From SZUA-35 sp037969565 (GTDB lineage: Bacteria; Actinomycetota; Acidimicrobiia; Acidimicrobiales; SZUA-35), in the NCBI GenBank assembly GCA_037969565.1, contig JBBKXQ010000172.1, positions 1 through 52,279 on the forward strand: 52,279 nt of DNA, written 5' to 3'. The translations under genes and the position numbers were made by a program. The notes below the pieces were generated by a model. That model saw only the letters and a list, made by a program, of their open reading frames with translations, had not been told where the DNA came from and made no database searches. This document shows positions 8,673-17,618 of the stretch, piece by piece (the first letter of the stretch is position 1; the number at the start of each line of letters is the position of its first letter).

Positions 8673-9085
8673 CCGGAAGAGGTTAGAGCGTCGAGCCAGC
8701 CCTGGAGGAGCACTGCGGCGGCAACTTGGTCGACAACGTCGCGTTTCTTATTGCCTCTGGTGCCGGTGACGCGAAGCGAACGTTCGGCCGTGACCGTGCT
8801 GAAGCGCTCGTCGTATTCTTCGACAGGCACCGAAAGCCGCTTGCGGAGGCCCCGGATCTCCGAGCGAATGGCTTGTGCGGCCAGACCTTCGCTGCCGTCG
8901 AGCGAGAACGGAATTCCGACCACGACGACCACGGCCTCGGTTTCGGCGACGATCTCGGCGATCCGCCCGTGCTCGATCGTGCGGTCCCCGACCCGTTTGA
9001 TGGTTTCGAACGGTGTTGCCAGGTTTCCTGCCGACACCGCGATACCGACTCGGCGAGATCCAAAGTCGACCCCGACCGCCCTCAT
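8669..9085 (-). CDS. ruvX: Holliday junction resolvase-like RuvX/YqgF
   Basis: An RNase H-fold nuclease of the YqgF family, implicated in pre-16S rRNA processing and possibly in recombination. The 138-residue protein begins MRAVGVDFGSRRVG, giving the first catalytic Asp. The family pattern YDERFST(V)TAE and the C-terminal D-x-x-AAAVLLQGWLD supply the other acidic residues. I chose ATG 9085, which fits the family N-terminus; a TTG at 9094 would overlap the alaS stop by four bases. Its end overlaps the mltG start (GTGA). Confidence 0.93.
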   Translation of the reverse strand: MRAVGVDFGSRRVGIAVSAGNLATPFETIKRVGDRTIEHGRIAEIVAETEAVVVVVGIPFSLDGSEGLAAQAIRSEIRGLRKRLSVPVEEYDERFSTVTAERSLRVTGTRGNKKRDVVDQVAAAVLLQGWLDALTSSG

Positions 9086-9090
9086 GAGGC

Positions 9091-11670
9091 TCAAACGCCG
9101 GCTGCGAGGCGAGCAAGGTCGAGGGCGGCATCGACGCCACCAGGATCCTTCCCACCGGCCATGGCCAGATCGCTGCCCTTACCACCGCCGCCCTTGATGG
9201 CTTTGGCTGCATCGGTGATGAGTTCGCCGGCGTTGCGACCACTTTCCGTGGTGGTTGCGGCGACCAGAGCTGCTCCGCCGCCGGCGGGTGCTCCGGCGAG
9301 AACCACCACCGAGATCTCGTCGTGATCCCTCAGTGCAACGGCGAGGTCTTTCAGTTCCTCTCGACTCAGGTCGTCGACGCGGGCGACAACCACCCCATTG
9401 ATGGCCTGTTCCGCCAACTGGTCGGCCTGACCAGTGGCCAGTTGTCGGCGTAATTCGGCCAGTTCGGCTCTCAGGTCCTTGATCTCGACGAGGCGCTTCT
9501 GGACGCCTTCGACAACATCACCCTTGGGCACGTTCATGGCTTCGGCCGCTTGCTCGATCGTTTCTTGGGTCTCACGCAGGAGGGTGATCGGTCCGGTTCC
9601 GGTGACGGCCTCGATGCGACGGAGGTTCGATCCGATCGAACCCTCGTTGACGATCTTGATCAAACCGATGTCGCCGAGCGCCCGCACATGTGTGCCACCG
9701 CAGAACTCGAGCGTCGGCCCAGCCCGAAGCACGCGAACCATGTCGCCGTACTTGTCGCCGAAGAATGCGATGGCGCCCATCGACTCGGCTTCGGCCTTCG
9801 TTACCTCGGGATGGTCGGTTGGCTCGTTCATCAGGACCTGAGCGTTGGCAAGGTCTTCGATGGCCTGGACCTGCGCTTCGGTGACCGGTTCGAAATGGGA
9901 GAAGTCGAATCGGAGCCGATCGGGGTCGACCAGCGAGCCCTGCTGCTTGACGTGGTCCCCCAGAACCTCGCGTAAGGCCCAGTGCAGCACATGGGTGCCC
10001 GTGTGATTGCGACGAATTGCATTGCGCCGGTCGACGTCGACCGAGGCCGACGCAGTTGCGCCAGGGAGGACCTCACCCTCCACGATTCGAACGACGTGCC
10101 GATGAACCCCCGGAAGGGCGTACACCGTGTTCAGGACCTCGGCCTTGCCACCATCAGTTGTGATCGTTCCCGTGTCTCCGACCTGACCTCCGGATTCGGC
10201 GTAGAAGGGCGAGTGATCGAGAAAGACGCTGACTGTGTCGGTCCCCTGGCCAGTGACGAGCAGCACCGTGGCGGACACGTCGGAGAGTTCGTCCCGCCCG
10301 ACGAATTCGGTGACCCCGTTCGATTCGACGATCGACTGCACCTGCTCGAAGTCGACCGCTTGGGTGACCCCCTTGCGACTGGCCTTGGCCCGTTCCCGCT
10401 GGGCATCCATGGCGACGTCGAAGGCGGCACGATCGACGGTGTGACCCCGTTCGCCGACGACTTCTTCGGTCACCTCATAGGGGAACCCGTAGGTGTCGTG
10501 CAGCAGGAAGGCAACCGCGCCGGACAATTCGCCGCCGGGAGCGACTTCGAGAAGTCGATCGTCGAGAATTTTCAGGCCATTGGCCAGCGTGCGGCGGAAT
10601 TGGCTTTCCTCCCGCTCCACCACGGAACGAACGAGCTCATGTGTGGTGGCCAGTTGCGGATAATCGGGAGCCATGATCTCGACGACCGCATCGACCAGCG
10701 AAGGTGTGACCAACTCGGTGACGCCGAGCAAGTAGGCGAAACGAACAGCGCGGCGCATGATGCGGCGCAACACATAGCCGCGGTCCTCGTTGCTGGGAAA
10801 CACACCATCGGAGATGAGGAAGGTCATCGTGCGGGCGTGTTCGGCGAGCACCCGCAACGCGAGGTCGTTGTTCTCGTCGACGCCGAGCGAATAGCCGGTG
10901 ACCGAAGACGCGACCTCGACCAGGCGGGCCATCTCGTCGATCTCGAAGACGGAATCCTTCTCCTGGAGCACCGAGAGGATTCGTTCGAGACCGGCCCCGG
11001 TGTCGATCGATGGTTTGGGCAGAGGCTCGGAATTGCCCTGCTCGTCGGTGTCGAACTGCATGAAGACGAGATTCCAGATCTCGACATAACGTTCGTCGGC
11101 CTCGGGGTTGGCCGGGCCGCCCTCGGGGCCGTACTTCGGGCCCTTGTCCCAGAAGATCTCCGAACTCGGGCCGTTCGGTCCGGTGTCGGCCATACGCCAC
11201 CAGTTGTCGTCGTCGAGACGCTGGATCCGTTCCCTCGGGACACCGACCTTGGTGGCCCAGATCTCTTCGGCCTCGTCGTCGCTGAGGTGAACCGTGACCC
11301 AGAGTCGCTCGGGGTCGAGTTCGAGCACGCCGGTGAGGAATTCCCAGGCCTGCGGGATCGCTTGTTCCTTGAAATAGTCGCCGAAGCTGAAATTGCCCAT
11401 CATCTCGAAGAACGTGAGGTGGCGGGACGTGCGACCGACCTCATCGAGGTCGTTGTGCTTGCCGCCGGCCCGGACACATTTCTGCACGGACACGACCCGG
11501 GGATGGGGCGGCTTCTCCTCACCGACGAAGTAGGGCTTGAACGGCACCATGCCCGAGTTCACGAACAGGAGCGTTTGGTCGTGCGGGATGAGGCTCGCCG
11601 AGGGGACGAGCAAGTGCTCCCGCTCGGTGAAGAAATCGGTGAAGGCCTGGCGCAGTTCTTTCGCTCTCAT
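9091..11670 (-). CDS. alaS: Alanine-tRNA ligase
   Basis: Charges tRNA-Ala and edits misactivated Ser and Gly. The class II catalytic core is at the N-terminus (FFTEREHLLVPSASLIP, then MMGNFSFGDYFK). The editing domain has the zinc motif HTGTH (about residue 555) and CGGTH (about 656). A coiled segment leads to the C-terminal DHHA1 domain with the glycine-rich GGGGKGSD stretch. The length of 859 is normal. It is followed by ruvX and mltG, and preceded by a 13-base gap after a small unknown gene. Confidence 0.98.
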   Translation of the reverse strand: MRAKELRQAFTDFFTEREHLLVPSASLIPHDQTLLFVNSGMVPFKPYFVGEEKPPHPRVVSVQKCVRAGGKHNDLDEVGRTSRHLTFFEMMGNFSFGDYFKEQAIPQAWEFLTGVLELDPERLWVTVHLSDDEAEEIWATKVGVPRERIQRLDDDNWWRMADTGPNGPSSEIFWDKGPKYGPEGGPANPEADERYVEIWNLVFMQFDTDEQGNSEPLPKPSIDTGAGLERILSVLQEKDSVFEIDEMARLVEVASSVTGYSLGVDENNDLALRVLAEHARTMTFLISDGVFPSNEDRGYVLRRIMRRAVRFAYLLGVTELVTPSLVDAVVEIMAPDYPQLATTHELVRSVVEREESQFRRTLANGLKILDDRLLEVAPGGELSGAVAFLLHDTYGFPYEVTEEVVGERGHTVDRAAFDVAMDAQRERAKASRKGVTQAVDFEQVQSIVESNGVTEFVGRDELSDVSATVLLVTGQGTDTVSVFLDHSPFYAESGGQVGDTGTITTDGGKAEVLNTVYALPGVHRHVVRIVEGEVLPGATASASVDVDRRNAIRRNHTGTHVLHWALREVLGDHVKQQGSLVDPDRLRFDFSHFEPVTEAQVQAIEDLANAQVLMNEPTDHPEVTKAEAESMGAIAFFGDKYGDMVRVLRAGPTLEFCGGTHVRALGDIGLIKIVNEGSIGSNLRRIEAVTGTGPITLLRETQETIEQAAEAMNVPKGDVVEGVQKRLVEIKDLRAELAELRRQLATGQADQLAEQAINGVVVARVDDLSREELKDLAVALRDHDEISVVVLAGAPAGGGAALVAATTTESGRNAGELITDAAKAIKGGGGKGSDLAMAGGKDPGGVDAALDLARLAAGV

Positions 11671-11683
11671 GGTGGAGCGGAGG

Positions 11684-12223
11684 TTATCGGCTTCGGTCCC
11701 AGGGCTTGACGGGTTTTCGATAGGTCCGTTGCACGCGGCCTACTTGCTCGTCGGCCAGAGACCGCCGGAACCGGAAACGGCCGAGCGCGACCGGTTGTGG
11801 AACCTCGGGAATCGGTTCCGCTTCGACGTCGCGCAAGTCGAGGAGCGCTTCCAAGGCTGCAGAATCACCGTCGACGTAGCGGGCATAGTCCGACATCATC
11901 TCGCGGCGGATGACCTCGGATTGGGCCCGCACAGTGAGTTTCGCCCGGGCCAATCGATCCTGGATCACCCGATTCCTGCCGACGCTGTTCACGAGCGCGA
12001 CGCTGGAGCGCCGAGCAGTGCGACCGGCCACGGTGGCCGCACCACCGACTCGAACGAGATCACCGGGTAGCGCATTGGCTGCCCTCAGCACGGGCGTTGG
12101 GAGTCGGTCTTCGAGGGATGCCGACGCTCGATCAACGGATCGGCCAACGCCCCGGCGGGCAATCCATCGCGCTCCGGCCCCAATTGCAACCCAACGGAAT
12201 CTTCGTACGAGGAACGAGATCAC
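11684..12223 (-). CDS. Conserved-looking basic protein of unknown function
   Basis: A 179-residue protein I do not recognise. The N-terminal 30 residues are hydrophobic and arginine-rich (RWVAIGAGARWIARRG), compatible with a weak membrane anchor or interfacial helix. The middle is an Arg/Ala-rich helical region, and the end is basic. It starts with ATG 12223, sharing ATGA with the stop of the DUF948 gene, so the two are probably made together. The pair lies between rarA and alaS. No catalytic motif is visible. Confidence 0.7.
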   Translation of the reverse strand: MISFLVRRFRWVAIGAGARWIARRGVGRSVDRASASLEDRLPTPVLRAANALPGDLVRVGGAATVAGRTARRSSVALVNSVGRNRVIQDRLARAKLTVRAQSEVIRREMMSDYARYVDGDSAALEALLDLRDVEAEPIPEVPQPVALGRFRFRRSLADEQVGRVQRTYRKPVKPWDRSR

Positions 12224-12606
12224 GATGCTCGTTCGTCTCTCTTGCGGAATCGACGGGCGGCCAGCCAGCCCTTGGTGACCTTGCTGGTACCCGAGGCGAT
12301 GGCCAGCGAGCGAATGACCGGGTCCTGCACCGCTTCGTGAGTACGACGGGAGGTCTCGCTGATCGCCGTGGTTGCCTGGTCGGCCCGGTCGAGCACGAGA
12401 TCGACCTTGTCAAGTTCGGCATCGGCGTCGGCAACGAGTTGCCGCAACTCCCGAAAGGCGCCGATCCCCTCGTCCCGCAACTGCTGGGCGGTGTCTTCGA
12501 GCTTGGCGAGCGTGCGGTTCAAGTTGTTGACCGCAACAACCAGAACCACGGCCACCACGACGACCGCAATGGCCACGATGATCGCCGTCAGCTCATTGAT
12601 CGTCAC
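12220..12606 (-). CDS. DUF948-type membrane-anchored coiled-coil protein
   Basis: A 128-residue protein with one N-terminal transmembrane helix (about 5-27, rich in Val, Ile and Ala) followed by a helical region with heptad-like spacing (NNLNRTLAKLEDTAQQLRDE and onward). This is the layout of DUF948 proteins. GTG 12606 overlaps the rarA stop by four bases and gives a start right before the membrane helix; the longer upstream reading frame is antisense-like. Function unknown; similar small proteins are thought to sit at the inner face of the membrane. Confidence 0.78.
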   Translation of the reverse strand: MTINELTAIIVAIAVVVVAVVLVVAVNNLNRTLAKLEDTAQQLRDEGIGAFRELRQLVADADAELDKVDLVLDRADQATTAISETSRRTHEAVQDPVIRSLAIASGTSKVTKGWLAARRFRKRDERAS

Positions 12607-13907
12607 AGCGGCCCACGATAGCGGGCCTCGTAACCACGATCGGTCGGCCGGTAATAGCGACGTTCGGCCACCTCGGCCGGTCGATACTCCTGCGCAATCC
12701 ATCCATCGGGATGATCGTGGGGATAGTCGTAGCCCTCGCCGTGGCCGAGGGAGCTGGCACCCCGGTAGTGGGCATCGCGTAGATGCATCGGGACCTCACC
12801 GGCGGCGAGTTCCTGCACATCCCGCATGGCTTCACCAATCGCCACCGTGGCCGAGTTGGACTTCGGAGCCGTTGCCAGGTGGATCACGGCCTGGGCCAAG
12901 TTGTATTTGGCCTCGGGCAGACCCACGAACTCCACGGCCGCCGCCGCTGCGTTGGCGACCAGCAGACTCATCGGGTCAGCCATTCCCACATCTTCTGAGG
13001 CGAGAATCACCAATCGCCGGGCGATGAATCTGGCGTCTTCACCGGCGGTGATCATCCGAGCCAACCAATACAGGCCGGCATCGGGGTCGCTGCCTCGAAT
13101 GCTCTTGATGAACGCGCTGACGATGTCGTAGTGCTCGTCACGTCCGTAACGGAGCGACTTCAGGTCGGTTGCCGCCTCGGCGTGCTCGAGCATGACGTCG
13201 ACGATCGCCGTGTCGTCGAAACCCGGCAGCCTTGCGGCCTCGGCTGATGCGAGGGCGACGGCCACCTCCAGCGTGGTGAGGGCCTGCCGACCGTCACCGC
13301 CGGCCCGATCGGCCAGGTATGTGATCGCATCGTCGGAGGCCGCCGCTCGTTCCGCTTTCAGGCCCCTCCGGATCAGTTCGCCGAGGTCGTCGGCGGTGAG
13401 CATTTCGAGCCGAAACAGGGTGGAACGACTCCGGAGCGGAGCGTTGACCTCGAAGAAAGGGTTCTCGGTTGTGGCCCCGATGAGGGTGAGCACACCGGAT
13501 TCGACCGCCGGAAGCAATGCGTCCTGCTGGGCTTTGTTGAAGCGGTGGACTTCATCGAGGAAGAGGATCGTGCCCTGCCCATGGGCTCCAAGCCGTTCCT
13601 CGGCCGCTCGGATGACTTCGCGTACGTCCTTCACCGAAGCGTTGACGGCCGAGAGCTGCTCGAACGCCTTCGATGAAGCGGTGGCGATCAGCCGGGCCAG
13701 TGTGGTCTTCCCGGTTCCGGGCGGTCCCCAGAGCAGCGCGGAGGAGAGCCGATCGGACTCGACCAGTCGGCGAAGCGTGCCGTTCGGGCCGAGCAGATGT
13801 TGCTGACCAACGACGTCGTCGAGACTCGCCGGCCGGAGCCGAGCCGCCAGTGGCGACCGGGCTTCGAGGCGACGAGCGGCCGCAGCAGCAAACAGATCAG
13901 TCTCCAC
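12603..13907 (-). CDS. rarA: Replication-associated recombination protein RarA (MgsA-like AAA ATPase)
   Basis: An AAA+ clamp-loader-like ATPase that acts at stalled replication forks. The 434-residue protein has Walker A GPPGTGKTT (61-69), Walker B ILFLDEVHRF (114-123), sensor 1 GATTENP and a C-terminal tetramerisation domain ending in the YDYPHDHP region typical of the family. The start is GTG 13907. A TACGCT hexamer lies seven bases upstream and may give a leaderless message. It leads a run rarA - DUF948 - unknown - alaS, and is divergent from the membrane protein at 13943 with only 35 bases between them. Confidence 0.95.
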   Translation of the reverse strand: METDLFAAAAARRLEARSPLAARLRPASLDDVVGQQHLLGPNGTLRRLVESDRLSSALLWGPPGTGKTTLARLIATASSKAFEQLSAVNASVKDVREVIRAAEERLGAHGQGTILFLDEVHRFNKAQQDALLPAVESGVLTLIGATTENPFFEVNAPLRSRSTLFRLEMLTADDLGELIRRGLKAERAAASDDAITYLADRAGGDGRQALTTLEVAVALASAEAARLPGFDDTAIVDVMLEHAEAATDLKSLRYGRDEHYDIVSAFIKSIRGSDPDAGLYWLARMITAGEDARFIARRLVILASEDVGMADPMSLLVANAAAAAVEFVGLPEAKYNLAQAVIHLATAPKSNSATVAIGEAMRDVQELAAGEVPMHLRDAHYRGASSLGHGEGYDYPHDHPDGWIAQEYRPAEVAERRYYRPTDRGYEARYRGPL

Positions 13908-13914
13908 CGGCGAA

Positions 13915-13920
13915 AGCGTA
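13915..13920 (-). promoter_or_regulatory. Candidate -10 box of leaderless rarA promoter
   Basis: Reads TACGCT on the minus strand, seven bases before the rarA GTG. It fits the actinobacterial TAnnnT pattern; no clear -35 is visible. Confidence 0.4.
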
Positions 13921-13942
13921 CCGGGTCGGCCGACGGCGGATT

Positions 13943-14578
13943 ATGGTCATCGCCGTGGTCGTCTATGCGCTTTACGTCTGGGTCATCGTGTCGATCGCGG
14001 CACTGTTGGTGCAGGGCGTCCGACGTCTGCGTTACGACCGGGCCCACCGGGCGCCGATTCACACCGGTCTGGAACCGGAAGCACCTCCGGCGAAGCCGGC
14101 GATACCGGTTGAACCCGCAGTACCGATCAAGCCAGCAACACCCATTGAACCCGCGGTACCGATCAAGCCAGCAACACCCATTGAACCGGCAGAACCGATC
14201 AAGCCAGCAACACCCATTGAACCCGCAGTACCCATTGAACCCGAGCGGACCCTGTCGGATGCGATCAGCGGCCTTCGTCTGCCGTGCGACCTGGTGCCCG
14301 CCATCGACCAGGGGCAAACCGCCGACGATCGGCGGGTGAGCCTGCTCACCAATTCAGCCGACCCGGCCACGGTCGGGGGAGCCGTTGCCGACGAACTCGA
14401 ACGTCTGGGTTTCGATGTGGCAGCCGAAGCTGATGACGAAGCCGTTGCCACCCGAGATGATGATGTGATCGGACTCCGAATCATTCCCAACGCTGCGTCG
14501 GCCGAATTGAATGGTGTGCGCCGATTCCTCGAGGCAACCGAAGCCACCGTCGCCCTCGAGATGTGGCTCCACGACTGA
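13943..14578 (+). CDS. Single-pass membrane protein with proline-rich tandem repeats
   Basis: A 211-residue protein of unknown function. Residues 1-26 form one membrane helix, followed by a basic stretch (RRLRYDRAH), so the rest is probably cytoplasmic. A proline-rich spacer holds three 12-residue repeats of EPAVPIKPATPI. The C-terminal 110 residues form an acidic folded-looking domain (LSDAISGLRLPCDL to VALEMWLHD) that I cannot assign. The start is ATG 13943 (MVIAVVV); the frame is open further upstream, but that part lies antisense to rarA. It ends eight bases from the convergent aspS stop. It is one of few plus-strand genes in a minus-strand region. Confidence 0.75.
   Translation: MVIAVVVYALYVWVIVSIAALLVQGVRRLRYDRAHRAPIHTGLEPEAPPAKPAIPVEPAVPIKPATPIEPAVPIKPATPIEPAEPIKPATPIEPAVPIEPERTLSDAISGLRLPCDLVPAIDQGQTADDRRVSLLTNSADPATVGGAVADELERLGFDVAAEADDEAVATRDDDVIGLRIIPNAASAELNGVRRFLEATEATVALEMWLHD
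14111..14218 (+). repeat. 36-base tandem repeat, three copies
   Basis: Units at 14111-14146, 14147-14182 and 14183-14218 are nearly identical, with differences confined to a few positions in the first half; a partial fourth follows. Each encodes EPAVPIKPATPI or a close variant (EPAEPI in the third). It is an in-frame minisatellite inside the membrane-protein gene, so copy number could vary between strains without breaking the frame. Confidence 0.9.
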
Positions 14579-14586
14579 GCGTTTGA

Positions 14587-16347
14587 TCAATCGACTGCGG
14601 GAGGGAGAACCCGGATTCCGAGTTCGGCCAGCATCTTGGAGTCGACTTCGCCCGGGGCGTTCGTCATCGGGTCGGTTCCCGACTGCGGTTTCGGGAACGC
14701 GATGACTTCGCGAATGTTTTCTTCGCCGGCCAAGATCGCAACGAGACGATCGATTCCGTAGGCGAAGCCGCCGTGGGGAGGAGCCCCGTACTTGAACGGT
14801 TCGAGAAAGAATCCGAAGCGCTTGTTGGCTTCGTCGTCGTCGATGCCGAGGATGGCGAAGACCCGACGTTGCAGGGCCGGATCGTGGATTCGAATGCTTC
14901 CCGATCCGAGTTCCCAGCCGTTGAGCACGAGGTCATAGGCCCAGGCTCGGACCGACATCGGATCGGATTCGAGTCGGTCGAGATCGGCGAGGTGAGGGTG
15001 ACAGAAGGCGTGGTGCCCCGGCTTGGGACGGCCCGTGGTGCTGTCGACGCCGACGAACAGCGGGAAGTCGGTGACCCATAGGTATTTGTATGGCCCTTGG
15101 CTGACCGGCGGGCGGGCCACCTTGTTGCGGAGCTCGCCCAGAACTTCGCACGTGACCATCCACTCGTCGGCCACGATGAGAAGGAGGTCGCCTTCGGCCG
15201 CGCCGAAGCGTTCGATCAACGCAACCTTTTCGGCGTCGGTCAAGAACTTTGCCACGGGCGACTCCAGCGACAGCGCACCGTCGGCAGTCACCACTCGCAT
15301 CCAGACCAGACCCTTCGCCCCCATCGACTTTGCGTCGTCGGTGAGCGCGTCGAGCTTGTTGCGGCCGTGATCAGCCGAACCTCCGGGCAGATTGATGCCC
15401 TTGATGGCAGTTGCGGTCGAGAAGGCCTTGAACTCGGTGGCGGCGAAAACATCGGTGAGTTCGATGAGTTTGACGTCGAAACGGATGTCGGGTTTGTCGG
15501 AGCCGTAGTTTTCCATGGCTTCGTGCCACGTCATACGGGCCACGGGATCCGGACGTTCGCCGGTGACCGCCTCGGCTGCGTCGAGGACACCGATCTCGGC
15601 CGCCGCGAGCACATCGTCGACATCGACGAAGCTCATCTCCATGTCGAGCTGCATGAATTCGTATTGACGATCGGCCCGGAGGTCTTCGTCTCGGAGACAC
15701 CGAGCTATCTGGTAGTAACGATCCAGGCCACCGACCATCAGGAGTTGTTTGTAGAGCTGTGGCGATTGGGGCAAGGCGTAGAACGAACCCGGCCGCTGGC
15801 GGGATGGAACCAAGAACTCGCGAGCTCCCTCCGGTGTGGAAGGCATCAGCATCGGGGTTTCGACCTCGACGAAGTTCTGCTTGTCCATGGCCCGTCGAAT
15901 AGCCGAGTTGACCTTCGATCGGATTCGCATGTTTCGCTGCATCCGCTCTCGACGGAGGTCGAGATACCGATGCTTGAGTCGAATCATCTCGTCGACCTTG
16001 TCGGCTCGGTCGTCGAGGGGAAACGGGGGCGCCTCGGCCGCTGACAGCACCACGACCTGGCAATCCTGCAACTCGATCTCGCCGGTTGCGAGGTCGGGAT
16101 TGATTGTGTCGGCGGTGCGCTTCGTGACGGTTCCGGTGACGGTGATCACCCATTCGCTTCGTACATCGACGCTGTCTTCGCTGTCTCCGCTGTGGATCAC
16201 ACATTGTGTGATGCCGGTGTGGTCTCGCAGATCGACGAAGGCCAGATGCTCGCCATGTTCGCGACGACGATTCACCCAACCCGAGAGGGTGACGGTTTCG
16301 CCGGCGTTGGCGGCGCTGAGCTCGCCGCACATATGGGTGCGCATCAT
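14587..16347 (-). CDS. aspS: Aspartate-tRNA ligase
   Basis: Charges tRNA-Asp. The protein has 586 residues: an N-terminal OB-fold anticodon domain (GWVNRRREHGEHLAFVDLRD), the class II core with LMPSTPEGAREFLVPSR and QLYKQLLM, the bacterial insertion domain, and the C-terminal motif 3 region GGFAYGIDRLVAIL. ATG 16347 overlaps the hisS stop by four bases (ATGA); a second ATG follows directly at 16344. The open frame upstream of this is antisense-like and is not included. Whether it also charges tRNA-Asn cannot be decided here. Confidence 0.97.
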   Translation of the reverse strand: MMRTHMCGELSAANAGETVTLSGWVNRRREHGEHLAFVDLRDHTGITQCVIHSGDSEDSVDVRSEWVITVTGTVTKRTADTINPDLATGEIELQDCQVVVLSAAEAPPFPLDDRADKVDEMIRLKHRYLDLRRERMQRNMRIRSKVNSAIRRAMDKQNFVEVETPMLMPSTPEGAREFLVPSRQRPGSFYALPQSPQLYKQLLMVGGLDRYYQIARCLRDEDLRADRQYEFMQLDMEMSFVDVDDVLAAAEIGVLDAAEAVTGERPDPVARMTWHEAMENYGSDKPDIRFDVKLIELTDVFAATEFKAFSTATAIKGINLPGGSADHGRNKLDALTDDAKSMGAKGLVWMRVVTADGALSLESPVAKFLTDAEKVALIERFGAAEGDLLLIVADEWMVTCEVLGELRNKVARPPVSQGPYKYLWVTDFPLFVGVDSTTGRPKPGHHAFCHPHLADLDRLESDPMSVRAWAYDLVLNGWELGSGSIRIHDPALQRRVFAILGIDDDEANKRFGFFLEPFKYGAPPHGGFAYGIDRLVAILAGEENIREVIAFPKPQSGTDPMTNAPGEVDSKMLAELGIRVLPPAVD

Positions 16348-17606
16348 GGTGTGAGGAGTTCTTTCACTCGAGAAACAAGTTCGGATCGGGGCACGGATGT
16401 CTGTTCGCCGTCGCCGCCCATCGGGCGGAGGCCGACGGTATCGGCCGCCGCCTCCGACTCGCCCATGATCACCGCAACGGGTGCCCCCGATCGGTTGGCG
16501 GCCTTCATCTGGGCCTTCATCGATCGGCCGTCGAAACTCCGGTCGGCGGAGACTCCGGCTCGGCGGAGTTCGGTGGTGATCTCCAGGCCTTCGGTGCCAT
16601 CGGTGGTGGTGACCACCCACACATCGGGCCTGGACGGCGGAGCCGGGAAGACACCTTCGGCGTCGCAGGCCAGCAACGTACGGTCCACACCGAGGGCAAA
16701 TCCCACGCCGGGGTCTTCCGGGCCTCCGAGGTCGGCAACCAGGCCGTCATAACGACCACCGCCTCCAACGGCGTTCTGAGCCGCGTCGAGGGCGATCGAG
16801 GCGAACTCGAAGGTGGTGCGGGTGTAGTAGTCGAGGCCGCGAACCAAGCGAGGGGCCAACACGAAGGGCACGCCGACTGCCCGCAGGCCGGCCTGAACCC
16901 GCTCGAAAGCAGCCGCTGCATCATCGGAGATGTAGTCGGTGATCAGGGGCGCCGATGCGATCAGGTCGGCATCGGGGGCCCGCTTGGAATCGAGCACTCG
17001 GAGCGGATTGATTCCGAGGGTCACTCGGCTCTGTTCGGTGAGTGCATCGAGATCGGCGTTGAAGTGAGACCGCAGCGCGTCGAGGTAGCGAGGGCGGTCG
17101 GCCCCATCGCCGAGCGTGTTGAGGAGCAAGCTGAACTGCCGCAACCCGATCCGCTCGTAGAAACGGGCAGCCAGGGCGATGAGTTCGGTGTCGAGATCCG
17201 GATCGTGACTACCGATCACCTCGGCTCCCACCTGATCGAACTGCCGGAAGCGACCCTTCTGGGCTTTCTCCTGTCGGAAGGCCGGGCCGGTGTACCAGGC
17301 TTTCCAGGGTGTCAGGGGCCGTTCCTGGGCGTAGGCCCGGCACACCGATGCGGTGAATTCGGGCCGAAGGGCGATTCGGCGCCCGCCGTTGTCTTCGAAG
17401 TCGTACAACTCTTTGGTGACGACGTCGGTGCTCTCGCCGATCCTGGTGAAGACACCGAGGTCCTCGAACATGGGTGACACGACCTGGCCGAAGCCGGCCT
17501 TGGTGGCCTCGTCACGGAAGATCTCGACGAGCGCGTACATCCGATCGGTGTCGGGAGAAAGGAGGTCGCGGGTTCCGGGGAGCGCTTGAAAGCGAGGGCG
17601 TGACAT
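16344..17606 (-). CDS. hisS: Histidine-tRNA ligase
   Basis: Charges tRNA-His. The 420-residue class II synthetase shows motif 1 (PGTRDLLSP onward), motif 2 (AWYTGPAFRQEKAQKGRFRQF), the histidine-specific LVRGLDYYTRTTFEF (about 254-268), and motif 3 (GVGFALGVDRTL). The C-terminal anticodon domain begins near RPDVWVVT. It has its own ATG 12 bases after the preceding gene's stop, and couples directly to aspS. Confidence 0.97.
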   Translation of the reverse strand: MSRPRFQALPGTRDLLSPDTDRMYALVEIFRDEATKAGFGQVVSPMFEDLGVFTRIGESTDVVTKELYDFEDNGGRRIALRPEFTASVCRAYAQERPLTPWKAWYTGPAFRQEKAQKGRFRQFDQVGAEVIGSHDPDLDTELIALAARFYERIGLRQFSLLLNTLGDGADRPRYLDALRSHFNADLDALTEQSRVTLGINPLRVLDSKRAPDADLIASAPLITDYISDDAAAAFERVQAGLRAVGVPFVLAPRLVRGLDYYTRTTFEFASIALDAAQNAVGGGGRYDGLVADLGGPEDPGVGFALGVDRTLLACDAEGVFPAPPSRPDVWVVTTTDGTEGLEITTELRRAGVSADRSFDGRSMKAQMKAANRSGAPVAVIMGESEAAADTVGLRPMGGDGEQTSVPRSELVSRVKELLTP

Positions 17607-17618
17607 GCCCGCCAGAGG

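Noticed and set aside
9982..11709. 575-residue plus-strand open frame
   Set aside because: Antisense to alaS; low-complexity charged composition.
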